A stretch of DNA of 41,683 nt from Hymenoscyphus infarciens (GCA_001414345.1 LLCB01000411.1:1-41683), one strand, 5' to 3'. Shown: positions 1 through 12,230, numbered from the stretch's first letter. Translations and numbers: made by a program. The notes: a model not told the origin generated them from the letters alone.

Positions 1-282
1 TTACTTAAAATAAGATAATTTAATACTTAACTTTACTTTTTTAAGTTATATATCTAATATAAGTAAATCTAATACTTACTATAGTATTAAAAACTGATTT
101 ACTTAAAATAAGTTAATTTAATACTTATCTTTACTTTTTTAAGTTATATATCTAATATAAGTAAATCTAATACTTACTATAGTATTAAAAGCTGATTTAC
201 TTAAAATAAGTTAATTTAACACTTACTTTTACTCTTATAACTTATATATCTACTATAAGTAAATCTAATACTATAATAGCTA
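1..282. repeat. 98-bp AT-rich satellite array, forward orientation (part 1)
   Basis: About three tandem copies of a 98-bp unit. The landmark TTACTTAAAATAAG occurs at 1, 99 and 197. Each unit is two related 49-bp halves: AAGTTAATTTAATACTTA and AAGTAAATCTAATACTTA sit at the same offset in the two halves. The array probably continues left of the window. CpA and TpG are nearly absent, as expected after RIP. Confidence 0.9.
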
Positions 283-606
283 GCTATTCTAGACAGCCTA
301 GAGTACTCGCTATATATAAGGTTTAGCTATAGTATATTTAGCTTTTAGCTATATTATTTTATATTATCTAATTTAGAAAGATTATATACGTCTATCTAGA
401 CTTTTAAGTAGACTTTATAGAGTTTAGGCTTTTATATTAGCTAACGTATACTATTATTTAGTTTTAGATCTTTTAATACTATCTAATCTCTTATATATAG
501 CTCTTTACTCTTCTAGAGTTAGAGTCTAGTATCTACTTATATTATTCTACTAAACGTACTCTTAAATAGCTCTTTTATATAATATATAGTTTGTACTATT
601 ATAAAT
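283..606. other. Non-repetitive segment interrupting the 98-bp array
   Basis: Roughly 320 bp with no satellite core splits the array, which resumes on the other side in the same orientation. The left edge reads ACTATAATAG and the right edge ACTATTATAAATAG, so short AT-rich inverted similarity is possible. I see no coding frame. It could be a small inserted element or a diverged spacer. Confidence 0.4.
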
Positions 607-1135
607 AGTATTAAAAACTTATTTTACTTAAAATAAGTTATTTTACTACTTACTTTTACTCTTTTAACTTACTTAACTAATATAGGTAAATCTACTACTT
701 ACTATAGTATTAAAAGTTTATTTACTTTAAATTCCTTAATCTAATACTCACTTTTACTTTTTTGAATTATATATCTAATATAAGTAAATCTAATACTTAC
801 GATAGTATTAAAAACTTATTTTACTTAAAATAAGTTAATTTAATACTTACTTTTACTCTTTTAACTTACTTAACTAATATAGGTAAATCTACTACTTACT
901 ATAGTATTAAAAGTTTATTTATTTTAAATTTGTTAATCTAATACTTACTTTTACTCTTTTAACTTACTTAACTAATATAAGTAAATCTAATACTTATATT
1001 TACTCTTTAAAGTTATATATCTAATATAAGTAAATCTAATACTTATTATAGTATTAAAGCTTATTTACTTTAAATACGTTAATCTAATACTTACTTTTAC
1101 TTACTATGGTACTTAAAACTTATTTACTTAAAATA
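607..1135. repeat. 98-bp satellite array, forward orientation (part 2, degenerate)
   Basis: The TTACTT(A/T)AAAT landmark recurs at about 624, 722, 821, 919, 1065 and 1124. The spacings are 98, 99, 98, 146 and 59. The 146 step is one dimer plus an extra 49-bp half, and the last unit is truncated. The same unit is present in reverse orientation at 5930-6740. Confidence 0.85.
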
Positions 1136-1440
1136 CGGGCTATAAGTGAGATACGTCATAATTACTTACCTATCCTAATTCAAAAACATTAGAACCTTAG
1201 TACCTAGTTCTAGTTCTAGCCTAGGACACTACTAAAGCAGTTTAGGTAAGATATCTACTAAATGCGCTAACGATTTACTAGCTTAACAAGTGCCAGTCTA
1301 ATTAGGTGTACCATAGAATATAAGAAAACTCTTATGACGACAAGTCCCGAAGCTAACTTCGACTAAGACAAGTAAATCTAATACTTACAGGCGGCGGTTA
1401 TGTTTCAGACAACTAGGAATTTAAGTGATTAATCCCTTTA
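1136..1440. other. Weakly mutated, CpA-retaining island next to the satellite
   Basis: This stretch keeps many CA and TG dinucleotides (for example around 1180, 1290 and 1340) and has higher GC, with GGCGGCGG at about 1390. It contains one satellite core copy at 1374-1390. I see no ORF and no tRNA-like fold. It may be the terminal or regulatory part of an element that RIP reached only lightly, or a later insertion. Confidence 0.45.
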
Positions 1441-2049
1441 AAAGCCTACCTCTTTTCTCGAAAAAATGCTACTAATTTATACTAATAATTACGTCGATCT
1501 TATAATATAGCTTACTTTTAAATGCTTTCTACCTTTAATATAACGATGAAGGAAACACCGAAGGCCGAAGATTTTGCCTTATACTTCCTATTCCTTGTTA
1601 ACCTATTCTTTAGTACTTATAATTGTATTAAACTACTTAATATACTTATTAATCTACTTACTATTACTACTACTTCTTTTACTTAATACTACTAGGTTAT
1701 AGCCTTCTCTGTTCTCTTCCTCCTACTACCCTGGTTTTTAAAATATAGAAACGTACTAATAAGCTAAGTTTATTATTTCTAGTAAATATTAGATAATATA
1801 TTATTATATTTATATTCTTATACCTTAGAGTCTATCTAGTAATTTACTATTAATAAAAGCTCTCTTATTCTTATATAAGGATTCTTTAGTAAAGATACAT
1901 TAAATGACTTTAACCTTAATTAAATAAGATTACTATTTAGAGGCGTCTGTCGAGTTTACTAGGTAGAGGAACTCTAGTTATATTATAAGTGTTTTAAGTG
2001 TTTTTAAATACTAGGTAGTAGACCTTCTCTATTTATAGGAAGTAAACTT

Positions 2050-4207
2050 AAGCTCTTTATTAGACCTTTTTAGTTACTATAATATATTAATACCTTATAA
2101 AATCTAGAGGTCTAAGGAAAAGCTAAGAGAATTAGCTAAACAGCTCTTATCTAGAAGGCTTATACTATAGGTAATTTTAAAGAGTTATACTATTCTATTC
2201 GATTCCTTTTCTAAATAAGTAGGATTTAGGGTTTAAAGTAAAAGAAAAGTAGAGCGTCTTTCCTACTTAGGTAAAGTGTTAATTAACTTCTTAAGCTTCT
2301 TAGTATTTACGTTTATTAATAGTAGCTTCTTTTAAAGAGCCTTAAAATATACTATAGCTTTTTTAGTTCTTTATATATTAACATGGTTTTAAATATTTTA
2401 TAACTACTATACCTAAGCTACTACCTAACGATAGAGGCTTATAAGCTCTTTTTTAATTAGATACTAGGTCTATAACTTTAAATACTACTAGTGTAAACCG
2501 TCTTACTTATCTATCTACTATTATTCCTAAGTTATACCTACTTATTAGAGTTTAGTATTAACCTTAGTAACTATATTATCTATAATTTAGTAAAGTGTTC
2601 TCTTACTAGATAGGTACTATATAGCTTATAATCTTCTTTAATTAGGCTTTCTAGTTATAATACTGGTTTTAATATTAATACTAGCTAGGTATTCTCTATA
2701 GAAGATCTTAGAGTTAGTATTACTAAATCTAGAAGTATATTTAGAGAAGCGAGGAGGAAATTATAAATTAGCCTACTAGAAAGAACTAAAAAGAGAGAAA
2801 ATCTAATTCTAAGAATACTTATCTTAAAATAGTTACTAGAGTAGCCTTTAATTTTTATTCTTAAAGAAGAAGGTACTAGAGTTCTTTATATAGTTATTAC
2901 TCCTATACTAACCTCTCTATATATTCCTTTTCTATAAACTATCTTTATTACTTAATAGTGAATTATATAATAACGTTATATATATTATCTCCTTTATATA
3001 TCTTACTACTTTAGATTAAATACTAACGTATCTGGGTAATTGTCTCCTTAGAAAGCTTAATTATAGCTATTACTTTTTTATATCTTTAGTAAAGTATACT
3101 ACTAAGAGTAAGACGTTAAAGCTTTACTTAATACCCTGTTTAAGTATTAAGAAAGTTAGTATAACTAGCTACTAAGCCCTCTTAACATACGCTAATAAGA
3201 TAAGCCTTCATAAACTAGTCCCTTTTTATACCTTTACTATCGCTATTCCTAAGATACTTAATATAGTATAGCTTATATTTAAGTTAATAAACTAAAGAGT
3301 ATGAATACTAGTAAAAAGTATTTATTATATATTAGACTTTTAAGGTAATATCTAAGTACTGTCTCTAGATGTAAAAGCTAAACTTATAAGTAATATTATA
3401 CTATAGAATAAAGTATAAATCTTTAGAGAGAAGTTATATTATTAACTTAATAAGATATATTATATAGTTAAATCTTTTACTTTAGTAAAAGTTTAAAAGA
3501 CGTAGAGTATTACTATAGTAATATAAATAGTTTATAAGCCCTATTTAGTCTAAATCCTTAAACTTTTAAGCCGACTTCTTTATAGATATACGTGCCTAGA
3601 ACTTATAAGGGTAACTATCCTAATTGTTAGAATTATTAGGCTTATCTACCTAGTTATTAATAATATTAGGTAAGAAGTAACTTCCTTTAAGCTATACCTA
3701 GATATCTTTACCTCTTTAGTCTTTTTTCTATTTATATTAGAAATTCCTATTAACATAAATATAAAAGGGCTATGTAAATCCTCTAACTTCTTGAATACTA
3801 TAAAAGTAAGTAGAGTAAATATTATTAAGAGAGGCTTCTTTTATTTATATACTCTTTAAAAATATACAGTCTATGAGTATGTTTTTAAGAAGAAGATTAT
3901 TAAGTTTCTCCTTATATGATTTTAATACCCTAGACTAATAAAAGTAGGTATATTCCTATAGCTTTTTTAGATCTAGTATACGATAATACCTCTTTTTAAT
4001 ATAGAAGTCTTAAAGTTTATATATAAAAGCATATTTTAAAATCGAGCTCTGAGTAAAGATTAAATTAAAAAGATCTAATAGATCTAGGTAGAATCCGATT
4101 TATAGATTTATTAGTACTAATAGGAAGAAGCCTTCTTAGATTATTACTACTCCTTTAAACTACTTATAGCTATAGTAGGAGATTGTTTTCTTATAAGCAC
4201 TATTTAA
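2050..4207 (+). pseudogene. RIP-degraded coding relic, unrecognised protein
   Basis: Reading through TAA/TAG gives a long plausible protein, first in one frame (2050 to about 2950) and then one base over (about 2651 to 4207), with an overlapping transition. The first part holds a charged stretch near 2700-2790 (EDLRVSITKSRSIFREARRK). It has many Leu codons of the CTA type, which CCA (Pro) becomes under RIP, so a Pro-rich segment is likely. The second part runs about 515 codons, is Lys/Ile/Leu-rich, and contains TTKSKTLKLYL near 3110. The frame change could be an old intron, an indel or a programmed shift. No known domain was recognised. It lies between inverted 98-bp arrays, which suggests it belonged to the element they bound. 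Confidence 0.45.
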
Positions 4208-4795
4208 TAATTAAATTAAAATTTATATAATAGAGTAAGAGTAACTAATTTATACCCTAGTTACTAATATAAAAGACTTTAAAGGTTATATAAGGATAAA
4301 AGGTATTAAGACATTCTACTATCTCTTAAAACATAGCTTATAAGAAGTTACTAATAACCTCTTCCTAGTTCTTTATTCTCGCGGTACGATTAGTAATGTT
4401 TTTTAAAGTAGGAGCTGTCTTAGTTTTAATAATCTTATTATATTCCTACTTAACGTCTTTCTATTCTTTATTAGAGTTATAATTGTTATTATCTCTTATA
4501 TAAAATTTAGAACGGCTCTAGTAAGGAGAGTAAGACTAGGTAGGAGTAGTTAGAATATTAATAATAATAAGAGATTGCTAGAACTATTCTACTATTGTAG
4601 TTCTAAACAGCTTTACTTAGTAACTAGGCTTTAATAAACGACTGCCTATATTACGTTACTTTTTAATATAAGGTATAGAAGGTATAGAACTAGTAAAGTA
4701 AATTAATATGAGAAATAACATAGGCGGGGTATAGTAGTAAGTAAGGTAGAGGAGGAGAAGGTAGTTAAGAGGTAAAAGCGGGGTAGTAAGTTATA
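4208..4795. other. Decayed sequence, no clear frame
   Basis: About 590 bp between the relic and the next satellite. A few CG-containing words remain (for example CTCGCGGTACG near 4380), and a purine-rich stretch lies at 4720-4800. I see no convincing frame, RNA gene or repeat. Confidence 0.4.
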
Positions 4796-5270
4796 TAAGA
4801 TTTAAGAAATAGGTATTAGATTTACTTATTAAAAGTAGAAAAGATAAGTAGATATGTAAGTAAATAAGCTAGTGAAGCTAAAGTAAGTATTAAGTTTACT
4901 TACTTAAGCTTAGATAAGTAGTATTCTTATTTATTTTAAGTATATAAAGTTAAAAGAGCTAAAATAAGTAGTAAATTTACTTAGTTTAAGTAAAGACACT
5001 TATAAAAATAAAGTAAATATTTGATTTAGTTATTTAAGTTTAAATAAGTATTATATTTACTTATTATAAGTAAATAAGCTTTTAATAATAAGATAGGTTC
5101 TAATATAAAGAGTAAGTAAATCTAATACTTATTTTAATTTTACTATATTTTCTAATTAAAAGAAGTATATCTAATACTTATTATAGCTTTAGTAGTATTA
5201 AAGTTACTACTTTTATATAAAATACTAGATTTACTTATTATAAGTAAATAAACTAATAGTAGTAAGATAA
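4796..5270. repeat. Satellite patch of the 49-bp type, mixed orientation
   Basis: Contains AAGTAAATAAGCTAGTGAAGC-like units and the reverse core GTATTAGATTTACTTATT near 4815. This is the same unit type as the large array at 39490-41683. Forward copies (AAGTAAATCTAATACTTA) also occur near 5104. The patch is broken into short pieces rather than a clean array. Confidence 0.7.
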
Positions 5271-5929
5271 GAGCTAGATTTATTTCTTTTATACTAATAA
5301 AGCTAGTAAAGCTAAAGAGATATTAGTAGACTTAGATATTAATAGTTTTAATTTAATAAATTATTAATATTTAGCTCTTAAGATATACTAATATTTTCTT
5401 TTTGCTAATACGTTTAGTATTATCTATTATTAGTAAAAAAGAGTTAAGTATTAATATATATTAGCTTTTTAAAGTTAGTAGCTCTATAAAGTAAAGAGAA
5501 GTTATATAAAATAATTTATACTTTTTTTTCTAAAAGATAATTTTCTCTTATAGAATAGTATATCTAAATATAGAGTATATACTTAAAGAAAGCTAAGTAC
5601 TTACTTAGATTATCGTTTTATATTAATAAAGTTTATATAACTTTATTTAAAGCTAAGTCTAATAAAATAATAAGATTCTATTAACTATTATTATAGATTT
5701 ACTATATAGATATTTAATAACTTAATATATTATAACTAGCTAAAATATGTTTTTTTAAGTTCTAGTTATTATAATAACTATTAGTAACTCTTTTAACATT
5801 TTTTAAATAATATTAGTATCTAAGTCTAAGTATTAGATAAACTTAATTTAAATAAATAAACTTTTAAATCTAGACTAAGTAATAAACTAGCTAATAATAG
5901 TTAAATAAGATAATAGAGTAAAGCTAAGT
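5271..5929. other. AT-rich spacer between satellite arrays
   Basis: About 660 bp of very AT-rich sequence with few CpA or TpG. No long frame stands out. Occasional fragments such as AGTATTAGATAAACTTAA near 5830 resemble degenerate satellite. Nothing else was found. Confidence 0.4.
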
Positions 5930-6740
5930 TTAAGATTTATTTACTATTTATATATAAAGAGTAAGTATTAGATTAACTTATTTTAAGTAAATAGGTTTTT
6001 AATACTATAGTAAGTATTAGATTTACTTATATTATATATATAAGTTAAAAGAGTAAAAGTAAGTTTCGAACTAACTTATTTTAAGTAACTAAGCTTTAAT
6101 ATTATAGTAAGTATTATATTTACTTATATTAGAAATATAAGTTAAAAGAATAAAAGTAAGTATTAAATTAACTTATTTTAAGTAAATAAGTTTTTAATAC
6201 TATAGTAAGTATTAGATTTACTTATATTAGATATATAATTCAAAAGAGTATTACCTTTACTTATATTAGATATATAAGTTAAAAGAGAAAAACTAAGTAT
6301 TAGATTAACTTATTTTAAGTAAGTAAGTTTTTAATACTATAGTAAGTATTAGATTTACTTATATTAGATATATAAGTTAAAAGAGAAAAACTAAGTATTA
6401 GATTAACGTATTTTAAATAAGCTTTAATACTATAGTAAGTTGTAACTATATTTATATTATTTATATCTATATAAAATTAAGTATTAGTTTAATTTATTAT
6501 AAGTAAGTAAGTTTTTAATACTATAGTAAGTATTAGATTTACCTATATTAGATATATAAGTTAAAAGAGTAAAAGTAAGTATTAGATTTACTTATATTAG
6601 ATATATAAGTTAAAAGAGTAAAAGTAAGTATTAATAAGCTTTAATACTATAGTAAGTAGTAAATATACTTATTCTTTTTATATCTATATAAAACTAAGTA
6701 TTAAACTAACTTATTTTAAATAAATAAGTTTTAAATACTA
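5930..6740. repeat. 98-bp satellite array, reverse orientation
   Basis: Reverse complement of the unit at 1-1135. The landmark TTTTAAGTAA occurs at about 5981, 6079, 6176, 6313, 6411 and 6497. The spacings are about 98, 97, 137, 98 and 86, so most steps are one dimer and others include a partial unit. Together with 1-1135 it forms an inverted pair around a roughly 4.8-kb interior. Confidence 0.88.
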
Positions 6741-7050
6741 TCTCTTTAGTTAGTATTATACTTTATATATAGACGCGTTTAGTAGTCTAGTTTAAAACTA
6801 CTCTTATTTAGAGTAGTTTTAGACTAAAATCTAAGTAGCTTTAAACTACTTACGTTTAGAAGTACTAAGATATTAAAATCTAAATTAAATCTCTTTCTAC
6901 TTCTTTATTTAATCTCTCTTACTCTCTTATATCTTTAATAACTTCTATCTTATAGAATTCTTTTATATATAGCTAATTACTACTATAAATAAGTATATTA
7001 TATTACTTATACTAGCTCTTAGTTTAATATAGATAAGATAGACACGTTAT
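6741..7050. other. Spacer at left edge of module A
   Basis: About 300 bp following the array. It includes a short inverted match (AGTAGTCTAGTTTAAAACTACTC against GAGTAGTTTTAGACTAAAA near 6780-6825) that could form a hairpin. No coding frame was seen. Confidence 0.35.
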
Positions 7051-7053
7051 ATA

Positions 7054-9150
7054 GAAGCCTTCTTTAGTAGCTTTTAAAGCTCTTTTAGTAGACTTTCTAG
7101 TACTAGGAGTAGTATTAGCTTTACGCTATTCTAGTAAAGATATATTAAGTAAAAGAAGAAGAGAATAGTATAAAAGTAGTAGTAGAAGTATTAGAAGTAG
7201 ATACTATATTATAGAACTAATATATAATAAAATAATTACTTTTTTAATAGAGCTTTTTAAGAGCTTTTTAAATATAAGATTATAAGTAAATTATTATTAA
7301 ATTTCTATATTATTATATATCTTAATAGAGTTTAAAAAAGTAGATAATTATTTAAATTTTTAGTTATATTAGAGCTAGAAATATAAGATTAGAACCGCGT
7401 TCTACTAAATTATATATAGTATAAGAACAACTAAAGATATACTCTATAAAAGTATATTATGTTTTAAAATTAGAAAGAGCTACTATATAATATCTTACTT
7501 AGAGTACTATTAGAACCTAGGTAAAAAAATATACTTATAGAAGCTTTAGAAGTCTCTATTACTACTTCTTCTTAGAATTAGATTACTAGCTTTTATAAAG
7601 AAAATAAGAAGATAAAATAAAAGAAGAGTAGTACTTATAAAGAGAATAAAAAAGAGGAAAAGAATACTTCTTTCTTTATAATATAATTTATTATTATTTA
7701 TAATTATTCTTAACTTTAATTTTAACTTTAGTTTCTATATATACTATCTTCTAATATATATCTATATATTAGAAGAAGAGTTTCTTATTTATTTTATTAT
7801 TATAATAATTCTACTTTATAATTCTTACTCTTATGTTTTTTAAATACTAATAATATAATAAAAGTCTTTAAAAAGTATCTACTTTAAATAGTAGATAATA
7901 CTAATAAACTATATATAATATAAGATCTAATTATATAGGTCTATAATAAATTTATTAGTATTAAGTAACTTAAAAGTCGCTATACTATTAACTCTCTAGT
8001 TAGTATAAGTAGTATAAAAAGAGAAATTACTAAGCTTATTATAGAATTAAGATCTAGCTTTAAAGACTTATATAAGAGTTATATAATAGTATAGTAAAGA
8101 CTTATTACTTTAGTATAATAATCTTAAATTAGTAATATATAAAGAAGAGTAAAGAGGAGTATAGTATAAGAGAAGAAGAAAGATAAGAGATTAGATAATA
8201 ATAGACTCTTTTTTAATAAACCTAAGTAACTTAATAGTATAAAAGATAATAGATACTTTAAAAGCTATTAAAGATTTATTTTTAAAAGTATTTTAAAGAC
8301 TTTTATAAAGTGTTTTAAAGTATATTAGTAATTAATACTTAGAATAAATTAAAAGGTTAAAAAGAGAGCTATAGATTATTTAGATTATTTATAGAAATAT
8401 ATTATATATATTATTCTTCTACTAATTCTATTCTTTTCTAAAATAATTACTTAAGTATATTCTATAAAAAGGATATATATTTATTAAACTATATTTTAAG
8501 TACTTATATTTCTATTTATCTCTTTATTAAAAAGACTTTAAAACTCTACTAAAAATACTTAGATATATGATTTATAATACTCTTAAAGTTAGCCTTAGCT
8601 CTTCTAGTAGTATCTATCTCTATACCTACTTCTCTAATGGCTTATTTAAGAAAGAGCTAGTATAAGATAAACTCCTTTTTTTCTTTTTATAATATTAACG
8701 TTTAAAGACTTTTAAATTACTAAAGCTCTCTTTAATAGAATTAAAGTCTAGTAAGTAGAGAGGTAGAAACCTAATCTATACTCTCTTATACTAGTATATC
8801 TTTTTAATAGTCTTCTTATTTAAGTAGTAGATAGAGGTGTTATTTATAATAATTACTAATTATAAGCCTAAAAAAGGATTATAAAGAGGTAAAAGCTTTT
8901 TAATAATAAAGCTAGCTTTTATTAATAAAATAAGTATAAAAGAGAGAGAACTTACTCTTTAAAAGTATTACTATTATATATACTAGAAAAGGTATTTACT
9001 ACTATATATCTTTTAATAGTATATACTACTAGTATAGATAAATTCTCTTTACTTTAAAGCTATTATTATACTTTTATTTAAGTACTACTTTTATTTTATA
9101 TATAGTATTTATCTTATATAAAATTATTACTCTTAGACTTATTAATAAAG
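7054..9150 (+). pseudogene. RIP-degraded coding relic, Lys/Gln-rich protein
   Basis: A single frame can be followed from 7054 to about 8200 through TAA/TAG stops only. It gives a hydrophilic protein with a Lys/Glu-rich part at 7600-7680 (STYKENKKEEKNTSFF) and a helix-rich part at 7900-8090 (SIKREITKLIIELRSSFKDL). From about 8200 to 9150 the best composition moves one base over, with a Gln/Lys coiled-coil-like stretch (YLEQIKRLKRELQIIQ, allowing TAA as Gln) and a Ser run near 8590. The shift could be an indel, an intron or a gag/pol-like overlap. No zinc knuckle, protease or polymerase motif was seen. Confidence 0.45.
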
Positions 9151-9740
9151 ACTAATTACTTAGCTTTAAATTTTAAGATTATATATTACTACTTATTTCT
9201 AAGCTCTTACTTCTTTTATAAAGCCTTTATTTTAAAGACTTTTCTTATCTATTAAATTCTTTAAAAAGCTCTTATAATAGTAGATTAGTAGATATAGATA
9301 TTATATACTTTATATAAAAACTCTATACTCTTATTCTAATAATACTAAGAGCGCTTCTCTAAAAGAAGCTTTACTACTACTAGTATCTCCTAGGATATAA
9401 TATATTATTAACTACTAGAGATTACTTTAAAAAGTATATTATATTTAATAAGCTTCTAAAAGTAGTATATTCTTTAGAGAGAGTAAGAGTATATATATAC
9501 TAATTATTTATAGAATCGTAGCGTTCTAGTACTCTACCTTTTATATAGTTTAGCGTAGATAGTTTTAGAATAATTAGAGATATAAACTAGAATATAATAT
9601 ACTAATTTTAAATTACTTACCTTAGTATTTAAATATATAGTTATTAGATAATATAAGTTCTAGTAGCTAGTAGTATTAAGTACTTATTTTAGTGTTCTTA
9701 GGAAATCACGTTTTTAAAGTAGGACGTGTATATTACGAAC
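9151..9740. other. Decayed sequence without a clear frame
   Basis: About 590 bp between two relics. AT-rich, with one CG-containing patch at 9515-9560. No repeat, RNA gene or convincing frame was found. Confidence 0.35.
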
Positions 9741-9743
9741 TTC

Positions 9744-10215
9744 TACTGACTCCTTCTAGAATTCGGATTTTAATAACCTTATTCTATTAAGAAATATAGT
9801 ATTTATATTAGAGTATTAAGAATTTATTATTAGATATACTTTAAGTAAATACTTATTTAATCTTACTCTTTATTAAAGTGCTTATTATTAAAGTAGTTGA
9901 AAATCTTTTAATACCTTTTATTATAACTCTTTAATTAACTCTTATTTTAAACTTAGTCTTATAAATAGGAAAACTACTTATTTAAAGAAAGTATTTAGTC
10001 TCCTTTTTAAGATTATATTACTAACTTTTATAAAGGCTTAACTCTATAACTAACTAGAGTATCTATAAGGATAGCTATAGTATAAGAATCGCTTTATATA
10101 AATATCTAGCTTTCTACTTGATTTAACTAAGCTTAAGATGGTGCTAATAGTACTAGAAGATCTTCTCTCTACTACTAGTATAAGAAAACTCTATAAGTCC
10201 TTTCTTTTATCTATT
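9744..10215 (+). pseudogene. RIP-degraded coding fragment
   Basis: About 155 codons can be read with stops of the TAA/TAG type, beginning LLTPSRIRILITLF and continuing as a Leu/Ile-rich chain. Much of the Leu is CTA, compatible with former Pro (CCA). No domain was recognised. It may be part of the same element as its neighbours in module A. Support is composition only. Confidence 0.3.
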
Positions 10216-10291
10216 ATAAAGAATAATATACTAATATAACCTAGAAAATAGAAAGAGCGAGGACTGTAATAATAAGAGAGGGGAGCTAGAG

Positions 10292-10895
10292 GAGGAAGAT
10301 AAAGATAATATCGATATAGTACTAGCTATACTAAATTCTACTATAACTTTATATCTAATTCTTAAAGTTCTGAAGAAACATATATTACTGCCTTAGAACG
10401 TAAAAGGCTTGAATATACCTATATCTCCTTTGTACCTTATAGTAATAGATCTCTTAAATTACTATATTACTAAAGCTAAGCCTATATTTCTATAAATAAT
10501 ACTAAAGTGTTAGAATTAAAAGACTTAGTATTTAAAAGGTATATCTATATAAAGGCCTGCTATAGATGCTTTAAGTAACTAAGATATATCTTAGTAGTCT
10601 TTATTAGACCTAAAAACACTGAATCTCTTAAATCTAGTAACTTTGAATCTAAAAAACATAGCTTTAAGTGCTTTACTCTAAGAAGTATTCTAACTATCTT
10701 ATAATTGAGAGTATATAAATTAGACTTCTTTATAAGAATTAATATAAAATTATTTAAATCTAAAACTCTTAAATGTTTAATATAGAAAAAACGAAGTACT
10801 AAATAAGCCTCTAAGTAGGATACTTCTAATAAGATATAGAACGACTCTAAAGCTAATAATAAAAGTAATAAGAAGCTATAGTTAAGTATTTAAAT
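10292..10895 (+). pseudogene. RIP-degraded coding relic with CxxC motif
   Basis: One frame covers 10292 to about 10510 (EEDKDNIDIVLAILNSTI at its start). A second, about 10505-10895, contains KACYRCFK at 10552-10575, then a Lys/Ser/Asn-rich tail with SFKCF about 38 residues after the CxxC. A C-x2-C followed by further Cys is typical of small zinc-binding segments, but the remaining Cys spacing is unclear because RIP also turns Cys (TGC, TGT) into Tyr. The tail ends in a Lys/Asn/Ser-rich basic region. The family is not recognised. Confidence 0.42.
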
Positions 10896-11289
10896 TCTTA
10901 TACTATCTTTATAAAGATTCTCTACGAAGTAGCGAGCTATTAGAAGACGAGCTTACTTAGAGACTATAAGCTATAATTATAATACTTAACTAAGTAGTCT
11001 ATAGTATATAGCTGGACCGAGTTGTGTTAGCTTATTTACAACTACTACTTATAGTCTCTAGCTTACTTTAATATCTATTAGTTTGCTATATCGTTATATA
11101 TAGTATAATTTAGTAGATATATTTATTCTTATATCTTCTCTTAACTTTTCTTATTCTAAAACCTCCTTATCTACGACGACTTATGTTATAACGACTAATA
11201 TTTCTTTAATATTATTAGCTAGTAGGTAACTAGCCCTGCCTTATCTAATATATATTACTTTATTAGTACTACTATTAATTAATAAGTTA

Positions 11290-12230
11290 TATCTTCTATT
11301 ATTTATCTTTACTTTCTGGTTATAAAGCTAACTAGTATAAGTATAGACACTGTGATTATAGCTTAATCGTTAGGTATTTCTAAGGTAATCGCTCTTAGCC
11401 TACTAGACTATGCTAAGATCTAAGCCGTCTTCGCTAGTAAGAAGTTAAGTATATAAGAGCTCTCTACTCTCTTAACTAAGCTTTAAAAGCTCTCTAGACC
11501 TAAGCTAGGAGTTTCTAGTTTAGAAAACAACGACTCTAACGAGTTTATTCTTAAGACTAGTAATTATAAATAGCTATTTAAGAAATCCGACTTTAAGAAC
11601 GAGTTAGGACTTACTCTTAAGATTCTCTAAAACCTCTTATACGAGATCTCTAGACTTACTAAGATTTTTAAAAAGGCTAATACGATTAAGAAAAGCCGCG
11701 ATAATAGTAAGGCTTATAACGCCTACCTTAATAGCCTAAAGCGCTAAATCTAGGAGAGTATTAAGGATTAAAGCTATAAGTAGAGTAAATATGTTTAAGA
11801 TACTACTTACTAAGTATAACCTTTTACTTTAAAGTATTATTCTATTTACTAACTTTCTAGATTATAATAAATATAATCGATACTATAGATAAGCTTACTA
11901 CTAAGAAAGCTTTATTTAATATAGGTCTCTAACTTCTTTTTAACATATGTTATACTAATTAGCTCTAGGCTAAAAACGTTCGCTTTAAGAGAGAGGTTAA
12001 GGAGTTATAAGAAATCGCTCTTTTTAATAGACTTCTAGATAGAGAGACTCTATAAATTCTATTTAAATATAGTACTAAAAAGAAGTTTATTACTACTAAC
12101 GAAGAGGGAGTTAAGAAGGAGTATACTAATTAGCTTTAGAAAACGAGATATAATATTATAATATGTTAGAAGCTTATTAAATCTAGTTAAAAGTGTTATT
12201 ATAAGTAGGCGAAGGTAGTAATAATTCTTA
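11290..12230 (+). pseudogene. RIP-degraded relic with unusually well-kept codons
   Basis: From about 11300 to 11830 a frame reads as an almost normal soluble protein: KLTSISIDTV, then SLGISKVIALSLLDYAKI, LENNDSNEFILKTSNYK and KANTIKKSRDNSKAYNAYL. Stops are few and all fit lost Gln or Trp. Many CG dinucleotides remain. After about 11880 the reading moves to another frame with an acidic/basic helical stretch (NVRFKREVKEL, TTNEEGVKKEY). An intron or indel may lie near 11830-11880. No known domain was recognised. The Lys/Glu/Asn content suggests a nuclear or nucleic-acid-associated protein, but that is inference. Confidence 0.5.

Noticed and set aside
2470..2560. Resemblance of LLLFLSYT to a fungal DUF3435 tyrosine-recombinase segment
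   Set aside because: The residues after it do not fit the expected Gly-Ser-Arg-Pro-Gly pattern even allowing for RIP changes, and no Arg/His/Tyr catalytic set was found.
3950..4000. Possible LINE reverse transcriptase motif (FLDLVYDN-like reading)
   Set aside because: It appears only in a frame with poor flanking sequence. The better frame across 2651-4207 reads differently here.
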